Below, one piece after another: positions 10,467-19,839 of a DNA stretch of 64,000 nt. The translations under genes were made by a program, and so were the position numbers. Source of the stretch: Francisella orientalis FNO12 (GTDB taxonomy: Bacteria > Pseudomonadota > Gammaproteobacteria > Francisellales > Francisellaceae); the NCBI RefSeq assembly GCF_001042525.2, contig NZ_CP011921.2:868001-932000 (forward strand), in the 5' to 3' direction. The notes beneath the pieces are model-generated. The model was given only the letters and a program-made list of their open reading frames with translations, had not been told where the DNA came from and did not search any database. Positions within the stretch are counted from its first letter, which is position 1. Every line of letters starts with the position of its first letter.

Positions 10467-11373
10467 TGAGATAGAGAAGCAAAGTATTATCTATAATAGA
10501 TATATTGAGTTACTACATAAAAAACATATTTTTAATCATAGTTTATTTTATATTGATAAATCTGTTGAGAATTATAACACTCATAGAAAAAATGAGCACA
10601 GCGATTCAGATCTTTCAGATGAAATAAATATTATTAAGAAAATATTTTCAGATAATAAAAATCAAGAATACTTATTTGTTAGTATTGGCTGTAGATCTGG
10701 TCTAGAGGATACAACGTTATTAAAATCAAAAAACTATGATATTACATATCTTGGAGTAGACTCATCTGAAAGAATGTTAGAAGCAGCGAAATCAAATTTA
10801 ATTGATATTAATATTCAAAAAAATTTCTTATTATGTGATGTTCTTAATAGTATATATGATTTAAAGATTTTTATAGAAAAAAATTTTGCCGGAAAAATAA
10901 AGTTAATTGTAATAAATGGTGGGACATTTGGAAATTTTTCATGGTCAGATAATGAAAAAATTATGATGCTCTTAAATAAAGATGATTATTTTTATATATA
11001 TATTGCAACACAAGCTAATTTTCTAGATATTAAAAACTTACGTAAAAGATATTTATCTGCTATAAAAATCTCTGAAATAGTATTCAAACCATTTTACCAG
11101 ACATTAAATTTGAAAATTTCAGATGGAAACTTTAATTTAGAAGAGTACAATGATGACTCAATGTCAACAACTTTTAAATATACTTTTATTTTTTCAAAAA
11201 ATATTAATAAATATTTAATGAAAGACGATGAAGTCGAGGTTTTAAAAATAAGAGTTTATCAAGAGCATAAATTAATATCTAAGCTTAAAGAAAAAAATAT
11301 TTATTTCATTGATTCATATAAAATAAATACTGAAATGCCAGCAATTAAAATCTTGTTTCAATATGTAGGGTAA
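10453..11373 (+). CDS. EgtD-like SAM-dependent methyltransferase
   Basis: A class I methyltransferase of about 306 residues. A degenerate motif I (SIGCRSGLEDT, about residues 77-87) is followed by GVDSSERMLEAAKSNL, typical of a SAM-binding fold. The INGGTFGNFS segment (about 154-163) resembles the conserved GGTxGNF stretch of EgtD (Methyltransf_33), which trimethylates the alpha-amino group of histidine in ergothioneine synthesis. ATG 10453 overlaps the NRPS end by 14 bases, implying translational coupling; ATG 10429 is an in-frame alternative. By context it should N-methylate an amino acid precursor or the NRPS product. The substrate is unknown. I see no sulfatase-like EgtB partner in the window, so ergothioneine synthesis itself is unlikely. 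Confidence 0.75.
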   Translation: MSLINEIEKQSIIYNRYIELLHKKHIFNHSLFYIDKSVENYNTHRKNEHSDSDLSDEINIIKKIFSDNKNQEYLFVSIGCRSGLEDTTLLKSKNYDITYLGVDSSERMLEAAKSNLIDINIQKNFLLCDVLNSIYDLKIFIEKNFAGKIKLIVINGGTFGNFSWSDNEKIMMLLNKDDYFYIYIATQANFLDIKNLRKRYLSAIKISEIVFKPFYQTLNLKISDGNFNLEEYNDDSMSTTFKYTFIFSKNINKYLMKDDEVEVLKIRVYQEHKLISKLKEKNIYFIDSYKINTEMPAIKILFQYVG

Positions 11374-11383
11374 TATTTAAATA

Positions 11384-12622
11384 ATGAATAATAAAATTGT
11401 AGTTATTATTGATGCTTTTTCTGGAGGAAAATATCTAGCAAAGCTTTTGAAAAAGAATGGTTTTAATCTTATTCATGTATTAAGTAAAGAGGGGAAAGGA
11501 ACCTACAAGGCACATCCAGACTATTTAGAGTTTGAAGATTATATTGATTTTGCTAATGAAAATTGGAAAAGTCTTTTAAATATTCTTAGCAATTATAACA
11601 TTAAAGCTATTATTCCGGGTGCTGAAGAAGGCGTTTATGTTGCTGAAAAGCTAGCAAGCATTTTAAATTTACCAAGCAATGATCCTAAAACGACTATTCT
11701 TAGAAGGGATAAATCCTTGATGCAGCTTACATTAAAGAAGTATGGTTTAGATACGATTGCTGAAATAGTTTTTGAAAAACATAATTATCTTGATAAATTA
11801 GAATCTTTTAATAATTATCCTAGTATTTTAAAACCAGTTGATGATGGTGGATCAATTAATGTTTTTGAATGTCATAATAAAGAACAGGTAATACAAAAAG
11901 CAAGAAAGCTTTTTAATTCTAACAATAGTATGGCTCAATCTATTACTAGGCTAATTTTACAAGAAAAGATAAATAGTAAAGAATTTATAGTTAATACATT
12001 TACAACTAATCGAGAGCATTTTATAACAGATATATGGAGTTATAGAAAGACATATATTGAAAATGGAGGAGTTATACCAGAGATGGTCTCCTTAGAAAGC
12101 TTAGATATTTACTATAAAAAATTTATACCATACATAAGCCGTATTCTAGAAGCACTTAATGTTGAAAATGGCGCCTCTCATATAGAAATATTTTACGATG
12201 AGAAAGAGTTTAGATTAGTAGAGCTAGGCGCGAGAGTTATGGGTGGAGATTTTGATGATGATGTATGGAACAATGTCACTAGCATATCCCAGGCTGGAGC
12301 TATATTAAAAGTTTTAGAGAAAAATACTCTTACACAAGATATGTTTTATACAAAAGCTAAATGTAGCTTAGTTTTATTTCCATCATATGTAAATGGTATT
12401 ATTGAGCAAGTACTAGATTTAGAAGATATTAAAACTAGATGCCAAAGTTTATATAAATATCAAATATTTGTGAAAAAAGGTGATACTTTAAACGTAGCTA
12501 AAGATGATACTGGTCCATATTTAGCATTTTTTATATTAATCAATGAAGATCAAAATATTTTTCAGAGAGATTTAGACTATATTGAGAGTCTAAGAAATAC
12601 TTTAGTAAGAGTAGACAAGTGA
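11384..12622 (+). CDS. ATP-grasp ligase, amino-acid ligase type
   Basis: A 412-residue ATP-grasp protein: an N-terminal preATP-like domain, a nucleotide-binding loop SILKPVDDGGSINV near residue 147, LQEKINSKEFIVNTF, and the metal-binding end HIEIFYDEKEFRLVELGARV. The overall plan matches the L-amino-acid ligase/BacD-like group, which activates a carboxylate as acyl phosphate and joins it to an amine. It starts 10 bases after the methyltransferase and its TGA overlaps the next gene's GTG. By context it may add an amino acid to the NRPS product or make a dipeptide precursor. The exact substrate cannot be read from the sequence. Confidence 0.8.
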   Translation: MNNKIVVIIDAFSGGKYLAKLLKKNGFNLIHVLSKEGKGTYKAHPDYLEFEDYIDFANENWKSLLNILSNYNIKAIIPGAEEGVYVAEKLASILNLPSNDPKTTILRRDKSLMQLTLKKYGLDTIAEIVFEKHNYLDKLESFNNYPSILKPVDDGGSINVFECHNKEQVIQKARKLFNSNNSMAQSITRLILQEKINSKEFIVNTFTTNREHFITDIWSYRKTYIENGGVIPEMVSLESLDIYYKKFIPYISRILEALNVENGASHIEIFYDEKEFRLVELGARVMGGDFDDDVWNNVTSISQAGAILKVLEKNTLTQDMFYTKAKCSLVLFPSYVNGIIEQVLDLEDIKTRCQSLYKYQIFVKKGDTLNVAKDDTGPYLAFFILINEDQNIFQRDLDYIESLRNTLVRVDK

Positions 12623-13842
12623 GAAATAAAGCTTTTATATCTTTAATAGTGCTATGTTTTATAGATGCATTAGGAGTCGGTATATTATTACCTATATTTC
12701 CTAATATATTTTATGAGCCATTATATGGATTGTTAGTAGGTTGGTCTAATTATTCACATTCAATGTTATATGGGTTAGCTTTAGTAGTATATCCTTTGGG
12801 AACATTATTTGGTATGCCTATTATTGGGGCTATGGCAGATAAAAAAGGGCAGAAAAATACATTAATTTTAGGATTAAAGTTAGAGTTATTTGGTTTTATT
12901 ATTGCTATTGTCTCTTTGTATTCTCAAAATTTGATATTTTTTATTATATCTAGAGTTATATGTGGTTTTGCTGTAGGTAATTATGCAGTAATTAATTCAA
13001 TAATTGTCAAAGTAAATAATAATAAAGATAAAAGTTTAATATTTAGGTATCCTATATTAGCTTTTATATTAGGATCAATAATAGGACCTATTCTTGGAGG
13101 CTACTGCATATCTATATTTAATACACAGATATCGATGATAATACCTTTTATTATGCTTATAATATTTAGTATAATTAATCTACTAATGTTAAGAAAATTT
13201 TTGAAAGATGATAATATAGAAAAGCCAAAAATAAAGAGATGCAACTTATCAATAAAAAAAGTCTTTGAAAGTTTGTTTTATATCTTTTATAAAAAAGATA
13301 TATCATTTATAGTTTATATTTTTCTTATATTTTGGTGTATGCAGGGAGTATATACGCAATCCATAGCGGTCACTTTAAATCAAAGTCTTCACTATGATTC
13401 AATAAGAGTAAGTTACTTTTTTATGACAATGGCTATGGCTAGTATGTTTTCTATACTATATCTTCAGATAAAAATTAGTAGAATTTTAAAATCTATATTT
13501 TCTAGAATCTTATTTTCATTGGTAATCACTATAATAATGTTTTTCATATTAACATTATTTGTTAATAAAGGAATAATTTTATGGATTGCATTTATGGTAA
13601 TATATGTCTTTTCATCAATATTGAATACGAATTTTTATGCACTTTTTTCTTTAAAAGTGCCTGATAGTGAACAAGGTCGAGTATTTGGGGGAATAGGACA
13701 GATTCAATACATAGGCTATATTTTTGGAGGGGTTATAATAAGTATTAGTAATATTTCGGTTTTATTGATAACAGTTATTCCTTTAGTTTTATGCTGTCTA
13801 GCACTTTTTTTGATTTTGATTAAAACTTATAAAATCGTGTAA
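12619..13842 (+). CDS. MFS drug-type efflux transporter of the NRPS operon
   Basis: A 407-residue protein with about 12 hydrophobic segments. The loop 2-3 signature GAMADKKGQKNTL identifies a major facilitator of the drug:proton antiporter type (TetA-like). The start is GTG at 12619, overlapping the ATP-grasp stop as GTGA, a strong sign of translational coupling. As the last gene of the operon it is the likely exporter or self-resistance pump for the peptide. It is intact, unlike the two MFS genes at 30092-31346 and 40547-41759. Confidence 0.85.
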   Translation: MRNKAFISLIVLCFIDALGVGILLPIFPNIFYEPLYGLLVGWSNYSHSMLYGLALVVYPLGTLFGMPIIGAMADKKGQKNTLILGLKLELFGFIIAIVSLYSQNLIFFIISRVICGFAVGNYAVINSIIVKVNNNKDKSLIFRYPILAFILGSIIGPILGGYCISIFNTQISMIIPFIMLIIFSIINLLMLRKFLKDDNIEKPKIKRCNLSIKKVFESLFYIFYKKDISFIVYIFLIFWCMQGVYTQSIAVTLNQSLHYDSIRVSYFFMTMAMASMFSILYLQIKISRILKSIFSRILFSLVITIIMFFILTLFVNKGIILWIAFMVIYVFSSILNTNFYALFSLKVPDSEQGRVFGGIGQIQYIGYIFGGVIISISNISVLLITVIPLVLCCLALFLILIKTYKIV

Positions 13843-14199
13843 TATTTGTTCCGAGTAGCTTTAGATTTTTTATGTTTAGGTTATAAACTGTTCATCAATA
13901 TTTATTATCAATTTTTAAGTAAACATTCATTATTTTTATAAATCAATAATTTTAAAAGCCAATTGAGTAAAAAGTTAACTTCTTCCTGTATTTAATTTTG
14001 TGTTCATATCATCCAAAATCTGTATATCATAAATAGACGATAAAAAAAATATCTCAAAGACATTCAAGAAAGTTTAAAGAAGAACTATAAGTCTATTTAT
14101 AGACAAGATTCAAATATATAAGAAATAGCAAATATGGTTAATTCAATAACAACTTGCAATTGTATGGCAATCCTTGTAAGAAAATAAGATTTTAGATAT
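13843..14199. other. Non-coding gap after the NRPS operon
   Basis: About 360 AT-rich bases with stops in all frames and no convincing gene. Part of it may be eroded flank of the transposase remnant that follows. I could not find a clear hairpin plus T-run terminator for the operon here. Confidence 0.5.
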
Positions 14200-14520
14200 A
14201 TGGTAATAGTCAAATACAAAGCTGGATTCAAATAAAGAGCAGAGCAATTTTTTAATATAAGTATCCGTACGACTAAATTTTGGATAAATTTATATAAAAC
14301 TGCTTAATGATTATTAATCTAAGTAAGATTCAATATGCTGTAGAGTTAACCTAGAGCTTTGAAATAGAAAAACTTTAAAGAATGTCCAGATGTTAGTGCA
14401 CTAGATGTAAGAGAGATTTTAGCATCTAAAATATCTAAAAATATAAGTATTACTATATTTATTTACTTTAAAACATCTTTATTTTAAGAAGTATTATTTA
14501 TACCAGAAAAGATAATATGA
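14200..14520 (+). mobile_element. Decayed IS630-type (ISFtu1-like) transposase remnant
   Basis: Fragments of a helix-turn-helix transposase can be read on the + strand. Frame 1 gives KYKAGFK*RAEQFFNIS and then RTTKFWINLYKTA at 14212-14306, followed by KECPDVSALDVREILASKIS at 14377-14436. Frame 2 gives FTLKHLYFKKYYLYQKR at 14462-14512. The PDxSALD-(I/V)-(K/R)-E block is typical of the N-terminal half of the ISFtu1/IS630 family. Several stops and at least one frameshift make it non-functional. Terminal inverted repeats were not identified, so the element's limits are uncertain. Up to the tRNA at 14713 nothing else is recognisable. Confidence 0.7.
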
Positions 14521-14712
14521 TACCAAAGACTTAAAGTGTTGATATATAAGCATTTGAAAACATTGTCAGTAATACCAGTTAATTTTAGTAATTATGATAT
14601 AATTTTTTGCTAGAAACTTGATTATATTAATATGATTTATGTTTCATTTGTACGACTGGTTAATTTAAATTAAGTAAGATTATTGAGTTTAAAGAGTTTG
14701 AAGAGATTTCTA

Positions 14713-14789
<77 letters not shown>

Positions 14790-14907
14790 ATTTAGAATAG
14801 ATATTATAATTTTATATCTTATAAAATCAATAGATTTTCGCTTATTAATTGTTATTTATTGGAATTAATATATTATTTAACACATATTTTATAATTTATA
14901 ATTTCTT

Positions 14908-17064
14908 ATGCAAAATTTTACATTTTTCGCTAGCTGTGCAAAGGGTATCGAGCTTTTATTAAAAGATGAGCTAGATACGTTAAGCATATCATCATCTGAA
15001 AAACTTGCTGGAGTTGAGTTTGAGGGATCTTTTGAAGATGCCTACAAAGTTTGTATTTATTCTCATCTAGCAAGCCAAGTTATGCTAAAAATAGCTACTC
15101 AAAAAGTTACAGATCAGCAGGCTTTATATGATTTTATATCTTCGATAAATTGGTTAGATTATTTTGATGTTAATACTTCTTTTAAAATCATACTCTCAGG
15201 CAAGCATTATGATTTTAATAATACTATGTTTGTTTCGCAAAAGACAAAAGATGCTATAGTTGATCAGTTTAGAAGAGAAACAAAAGAGCGACCAAATATT
15301 GATACTGATAATCCCGATAATATAATAAAATTACATTTACATAAGCAGTATGTGAATGTGTTTTTATGTTTAAATATAGAAAGCTTACATAAGCGTAGTT
15401 ATAGACAGTTTCAAGGTCAAGCACCTCTAAAAGAATCTTTAGCAGCAGCGATACTTATCAAAGCTGGCTGGTTAGATGAGCTTAAGAAAGATCAACCTAT
15501 ATTGATTGATCCAATGTGTGGTTCAGGGACTATTCTTATTGAAGCGGCTCTTATGGCAAAAAATATAGCTCCTGTGTTGTTAAATAAAGAATTTAAACTA
15601 TTTAATTCAAAGCTTTATGATGAAGACTTATGGAGTAAATTATTAGAAATCGCAAAAAAAGCTCAAAAGCCAACAAATGCAATTATTCAAGGCTATGATA
15701 TTGATAACAATGTTTTGGATAAAGCAGATAGAAATATTTATCAAGCAGGTGTTGAAGACGTTGTTAATATCAAACGACAAGATATCCATGATCTTGAAAA
15801 TGAGTTTGAAAGTGATGGATTGATAGTTACAAACCCTCCTTATGGTGAACGTTTATATGATGATCAGCTTGATGAACTTTTAGATATATTTAATGGCTTC
15901 GGTGATAGATTATCTCAAGATTTTTATGGTTGGAAGGTCGCAATTTTGACAAGTTTTGATGAATCAATTAAAGAAATGCAGCTACGCACTACTAAGAAGA
16001 ATAAATTCTATAATGGTGCGATTGAGACTGTATTGTATCAGTTTGATATAAATGAGCATGCAAGATTTAAACATGAGAGCCAGCTTGAGAAAAATATTCG
16101 TTTAGCTGAAGCAAGTGCAGACAAGTCAGATGAGCATATAGATTTTTCTAACAAGTTAAAGAAGAATCTTAAAAACCTAAAGCCATGGTTAAAACAGTCA
16201 GGAGTAGAGTGTTATCGTTTGTATGATGCTGATATTCCAACTTTTGCTGTAGCTGTAGATATATATGGCGAGCATGTGTTTTTACAAGAATATCGTGCCG
16301 ATGCTACTATAGATCAAAATATGGCTAAACAAAGATTCTATCAAGCTATATATCAGATACATAAAACTCTCGATATTCAATATGAAAATATTCATACAAG
16401 AGTCCGGCAGCGTCAAAAAGGCAAAGAACAGTATCAAAAAAATAATGACAAAAATAACTTTCATGTTATTAATGAATTTGATGCAAAATTTTATGTAAAT
16501 TTCGATGACTATTTAGATACTGGTATTTTTTTAGACCATCGTAAGATTAGACAACTTGTGGCAAAAACTTCAAAAAATAAGACTTTATTAAATTTATTTA
16601 GTTATACCTGTACAGCTAGTGTTCATGCTGCCTTAAAAGGTGCAAAAACTACAAGTGTGGATATGTCTAACACTTATCTTGAGTGGGGTAAAAATAATTT
16701 TGAATTAAATAGCTTAGATATTAAAAAGCACAATTTTATTCAGGCAGATTGTACTAGATGGTTAAAATCCAACAGCGAGAAGTTTGATGTGATATTTTTA
16801 GATCCACCAACATTTTCAAACTCAAAGCGTATAGATGATATCCTTGATATCCAAAGAGATCATGAATTGCTAATAAATTTAGCTATGGACTCTCTCAAAA
16901 AGGATGGAGTATTATATTTCTCTAACAATTATCGTCGCTTCAAAATGTCACAACAAATAATCGCTAAGTTTAATTGTGAGAATATTGATAAAATTTGTTT
17001 ATCAAGAGATTTTTTATCTAACAAAAATATCCATAATTGTTGGGAAATTAAATACAAGAAATAA
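14908..17064 (+). CDS. rlmL: 23S rRNA methyltransferase RlmKL (m2G2445 / m7G2069)
   Basis: A 718-residue bifunctional rRNA methyltransferase of the usual length for the fused RlmL-RlmK enzyme. It has an N-terminal THUMP region, then the RlmL methylase with [15 protein letters not shown] and the catalytic NPPYGER motif (Asn at about 309), then the RlmK methylase with [15 protein letters not shown] and [11 protein letters not shown] (Asp at about 632). It modifies 23S rRNA during 50S assembly in the cytoplasm. It is a single intact gene following the tRNA and facing the SMR gene. Confidence 0.95.
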   Translation: MQNFTFFASCAKGIELLLKDELDTLSISSSEKLAGVEFEGSFEDAYKVCIYSHLASQVMLKIATQKVTDQQALYDFISSINWLDYFDVNTSFKIILSGKHYDFNNTMFVSQKTKDAIVDQFRRETKERPNIDTDNPDNIIKLHLHKQYVNVFLCLNIESLHKRSYRQFQGQAPLKESLAAAILIKAGWLDELKKDQPILIDPMCGSGTILIEAALMAKNIAPVLLNKEFKLFNSKLYDEDLWSKLLEIAKKAQKPTNAIIQGYDIDNNVLDKADRNIYQAGVEDVVNIKRQDIHDLENEFESDGLIVTNPPYGERLYDDQLDELLDIFNGFGDRLSQDFYGWKVAILTSFDESIKEMQLRTTKKNKFYNGAIETVLYQFDINEHARFKHESQLEKNIRLAEASADKSDEHIDFSNKLKKNLKNLKPWLKQSGVECYRLYDADIPTFAVAVDIYGEHVFLQEYRADATIDQNMAKQRFYQAIYQIHKTLDIQYENIHTRVRQRQKGKEQYQKNNDKNNFHVINEFDAKFYVNFDDYLDTGIFLDHRKIRQLVAKTSKNKTLLNLFSYTCTASVHAALKGAKTTSVDMSNTYLEWGKNNFELNSLDIKKHNFIQADCTRWLKSNSEKFDVIFLDPPTFSNSKRIDDILDIQRDHELLINLAMDSLKKDGVLYFSNNYRRFKMSQQIIAKFNCENIDKICLSRDFLSNKNIHNCWEIKYKK

Positions 17065-17075
17065 AAATTATAAAC

Positions 17076-17423
17076 TTAATGCATAATAGTCTTTGAGTAT
17101 GCATGAATAATAATAGTTCCAATAAGTATAAACAATGTCCCTAAGACAAATGGTAAATCCAACTTTTGCTTAAAAAATAGATATCCTATAATTCCTATTA
17201 GAATAGTACCAAATGCTGACCATACAGAATACACAAAAGCAATATTCATATATTTTAATGACAATGATAAAAAGTAAAACGAAAGTCCATAAAATACCAA
17301 GATAAATAGCGAGAGAACAAGCCTTGTAAAACCATTGCATAATGGTAACGAAACTGTACCAAGGACTTCAGTGATTATAGCTATAGTTAAAAAAATATAT
17401 GACATAAATATAAACTGTGTCAA
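17076..17423 (-). CDS. Small multidrug resistance (SMR) family transporter
   Basis: 115 residues with four hydrophobic helices, the standard SMR size. The first helix carries the membrane-embedded glutamate in IAIITEVLGTVSL, the proton/cation-binding residue of EmrE/Qac proteins. These inner-membrane antiporters expel cationic compounds or guanidinium. A second methionine six residues in (MSYIFLT) could be the real start. It lies about 30 bases downstream of arsC on the same strand and could be cotranscribed with the ars genes. Confidence 0.85.
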   Translation of the reverse strand: MTQFIFMSYIFLTIAIITEVLGTVSLPLCNGFTRLVLSLFILVFYGLSFYFLSLSLKYMNIAFVYSVWSAFGTILIGIIGYLFFKQKLDLPFVLGTLFILIGTIIIHAYSKTIMH

Positions 17424-17450
17424 AAGAGTATTTAAATAATAAGCTAGAAG

Positions 17451-17891
17451 TTAATAAATTAAAATATGTTTATTATGAACATATCTACCATCAGCATCGA
17501 TTACAAGTTGTCCATCTTCTTTGTAGAAAGGCATTGCTGGCAACTTATCTAACATGCTAAGAACTACTTCACTAGGTCTGCAAAGTTTAACACCTTTAGG
17601 GCAACAAACAAAAGGTCTATTAACTAGTATAGTATTATTGATCATTGCTTCAATAATTATGTCATCACTTACATTATCATCTAATAATTCCAACTCTTTA
17701 GCTGGAGACTTAGTTTTTCTAAGAGCCTCTTTTGGAGTTAAATTTGCAGCGGCAAAAAGTCCTAATAGTTGTGCTTTTGTCCATCCTTCTTTTAGATATT
17801 CTATTACAATGGGATTATATCCAGCGGCTTTAATAATATTAAGTACATTTCTAGATGTTCCACATTCATCATTGTGATATATTACAATCAT
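17451..17891 (-). CDS. arsC: Arsenate reductase ArsC (glutaredoxin-coupled)
   Basis: 146 residues closely following the plasmid R773-type ArsC: ITIYHN-like start (VIYHNDECGTSRN) with the catalytic cysteine in CGTSRN, ILVNRPFV and LCRPSEVVL further on. It reduces arsenate to arsenite using glutathione and glutaredoxin. It is the third gene of an arsR-acr3-arsC operon. Because the arsenite exporter upstream has a stop codon, the reductase may now be uncoupled from export. Confidence 0.93.
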   Translation of the reverse strand: MIVIYHNDECGTSRNVLNIIKAAGYNPIVIEYLKEGWTKAQLLGLFAAANLTPKEALRKTKSPAKELELLDDNVSDDIIIEAMINNTILVNRPFVCCPKGVKLCRPSEVVLSMLDKLPAMPFYKEDGQLVIDADGRYVHNKHILIY

Positions 17892-17908
17892 TTAAATTTT
17901 CCCATTAC

Positions 17909-18937
17909 TCAATTAAAATATTTTTTATTCAACCACAAAGCCACATTTACTAACCCAATCAAAACAGGCATCTCAACTAGTGGACCAATTACACCGACAA
18001 AAGATTCAGTAGAGTTTATGCCAAATACTGAGATTGCAACTGCTATAGCTAACTCAAAATTGTTTGAGGCTGCTGTAAAACTCAAAGACACAGCTTGTTC
18101 GTAAGTCGCTTTAGCTTTATATGACATAAAAAATGATATGCTAAACATTATCAAAAAATATATCAAAAGCGGAATAGCAACCTTGATTACCTGAAGTGGC
18201 AAGTTAATTATTTCATCTCCTTTTGTAGTAAACATTAGGACTATAGTAAATAGTAGAGCAACTAAGGTCGGAGGTGATATCGCTGGAGTGAATTTATCTA
18301 TATACCATTGTTCACCTTTTTTAGAGATTAGGATAATTCTAGTTAATATTCCAGCTACAAAAGGTATTCCTAAATATATTCCGACACTTTTTGCTATATC
18401 TAACATTGATAGGTCTATATTGATGTTCGTATCAAATCCTAGTAGTTTTGGAATAACAGTAATGAATATATATGCGTAAGCAGCATAAAATATTATTTGA
18501 AAAATAGAATTAAACGCAACTAGTCCAGCGCAATATTCTCTAGATCCTTTGGCCAAATCATTCTATACAATTACCATAGCAATACATCTTGCTAACCCTA
18601 TTAAAATTAGTCCTATCATAAAGCTAGGTTGGTTATGGAAAAAAATAACTACTAAGATAAACATCAGAATAGGACCAATCAGCCAGTTTTGAATTAAAGA
18701 TAAAAGCAGAACTTTAGTATCTTTAAATATTTCTAGCATTGTTGAGTATTTAACTTTTGCTAGTGGTGGATACATCATCACAATTAAGCCTAGTCCTATT
18801 AACCAATTACCTGATCCAATATCAAATTTTGATATAAAATTTTTAGCTTCTGGTAGAGTATATCCAATGGTAATACCTACAATCATAGCTAAAAAAATCC
18901 ATAAGGTCAGAAACCTATCGAGAAACTTTAATTTCAT
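17909..18937 (-). pseudogene. acr3: Arsenite exporter Acr3, broken by one nonsense codon
   Basis: Conceptual translation gives a full-length Acr3 of about 342 codons with ten hydrophobic helices, including GLARCIAMVIV with the arsenite-binding cysteine. A TAG at 18563-18565 follows directly where the family has tryptophan (…MVIV-W-ND LAKGS…), and the downstream part continues in the same frame. A single G-to-A change from TGG explains it. Translation yields 124 residues, or a 215-residue restart. Acr3 pumps As(III) out of the cell using the proton gradient. The gene is otherwise undamaged, so the lesion looks recent. Confidence 0.9.
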
Positions 18938-18946
18938 TATTACTCC

Positions 18947-19279
18947 TTAAATTTTACAAATTTCAGAAATTTCTAGTTTAGATATTATTTGTTGAACTTC
19001 TTCGTCTTTATCTACTTGTTTGAAAAGCTCATTTAAAATATTTAACTGATATTTAGGAATATTTTTATCTAGTTTATAAAACACCCATTTGCCTTGCTTA
19101 AAAGATTCCAGCAATCCAGTAGTTACAAGATTTTTTAGTTGTATTGATAAAGCTCCTTGAGTTAATGAGATAAGTTTTTGGATATCACATACGCAAAGAG
19201 TATTTTTGTTTAATACATATAAAATAATTAATCTATTTTTATCAGAAATTACTTTTAAAAAACTTGTGATAGATGACAT
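18947..19279 (-). CDS. arsR: ArsR-family arsenic-responsive repressor
   Basis: A 110-residue winged-helix protein. The metalloid-sensing CVC pair sits in NTLCVCDIQKL, and the recognition helix region LTQGALSIQLKNLVTTGLL matches ArsR/SmtB repressors. It heads the operon, nine bases before acr3, and should release its own promoter when arsenite binds. Short inverted and direct repeats just upstream could be its operator. It is intact despite the broken exporter. Confidence 0.9.
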   Translation of the reverse strand: MSSITSFLKVISDKNRLIILYVLNKNTLCVCDIQKLISLTQGALSIQLKNLVTTGLLESFKQGKWVFYKLDKNIPKYQLNILNELFKQVDKDEEVQQIISKLEISEICKI

Positions 19280-19283
19280 ATTG

Positions 19284-19380
19284 AGATAAATATATATTTA
19301 AATTTTTAACTATAATAATGGTTTTGGTTATGATTTTCAATTTGTTTGTAATATTTATCTGAACAACTTAATATTTATCC
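19284..19380. promoter_or_regulatory. Possible ArsR operator repeats
   Basis: AGATAAATAT (19284-19293), five bases from the arsR start, is the exact reverse complement of ATATTTATCT (19351-19360). A near copy, ATATTTATCC, follows 20 bases later (19371-19380). Inverted and helically phased repeats between arsR and the divergent gene at 19436 would suit a repressor. In such AT-rich DNA chance similarity is quite possible. Confidence 0.35.
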
Positions 19381-19435
19381 AATATAGATTAGATGTGTTA
19401 AAATCTAGCTAGTTTAGAGCAATATTTAATTTTTA

Positions 19436-19834
19436 ATGAGTCGATTCAGTCAAAATTTGATGTATGTTGGTATATTGTTTATAGTTTTTATATCTGGTAT
19501 ATATTTTTTTGTTTCTAAGAATATCCCCGAACCAAAAGGTATATATTTACCTAAATATAGTGCAAAATTGCCAGCTACAGATCCAAAACAAGTCAGAATA
19601 TTTAATCTACGTTATCAAACAGATACACAAGATAGCATAGGTGAAATAAGAGTAGTAATAGGTGTAGATCAAGAGAGATATTTTCAGAAATTATGTAATG
19701 AGAATATTAGAGAAGCTGTAAAATTAGCTGCTCAAAATGGTGCACATGAGATAAAATACGTTTGTCTATTCCCAGAGGGTCAAATTACTGAATTAAGTAG
19801 TGTTCAATTACGTGCATATGCTTTTAGAGATTAG
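19436..19834 (+). CDS. Conserved hypothetical membrane-anchored protein
   Basis: 132 residues with one N-terminal hydrophobic segment (about 8-28, LMYVGILFIVFISGIYFF) followed by a soluble domain that would face the periplasm. I do not recognise the domain. It ends six bases before fmt on the same strand, so it is probably the first gene of the fmt-gshB-hemL operon. Function unknown. Confidence 0.75.
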   Translation: MSRFSQNLMYVGILFIVFISGIYFFVSKNIPEPKGIYLPKYSAKLPATDPKQVRIFNLRYQTDTQDSIGEIRVVIGVDQERYFQKLCNENIREAVKLAAQNGAHEIKYVCLFPEGQITELSSVQLRAYAFRD

Positions 19835-19839
19835 TAACA

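Noticed and set aside
10453..11373. Ergothioneine biosynthesis
   Set aside because: Only an EgtD-like gene is present. EgtB/EgtC/EgtE are absent from the window and the neighbours are NRPS-related.
168..13842. NRPS operon as an iron siderophore system
   Set aside because: Thiazole siderophores exist, but there is no salicylate/catechol starter gene, receptor or iron-box that I can recognise, so this was not asserted.
17554..18104. Plus-strand reading frames over arsC and acr3
   Set aside because: They mirror clear minus-strand genes and show no domain or ribosome-binding site of their own.
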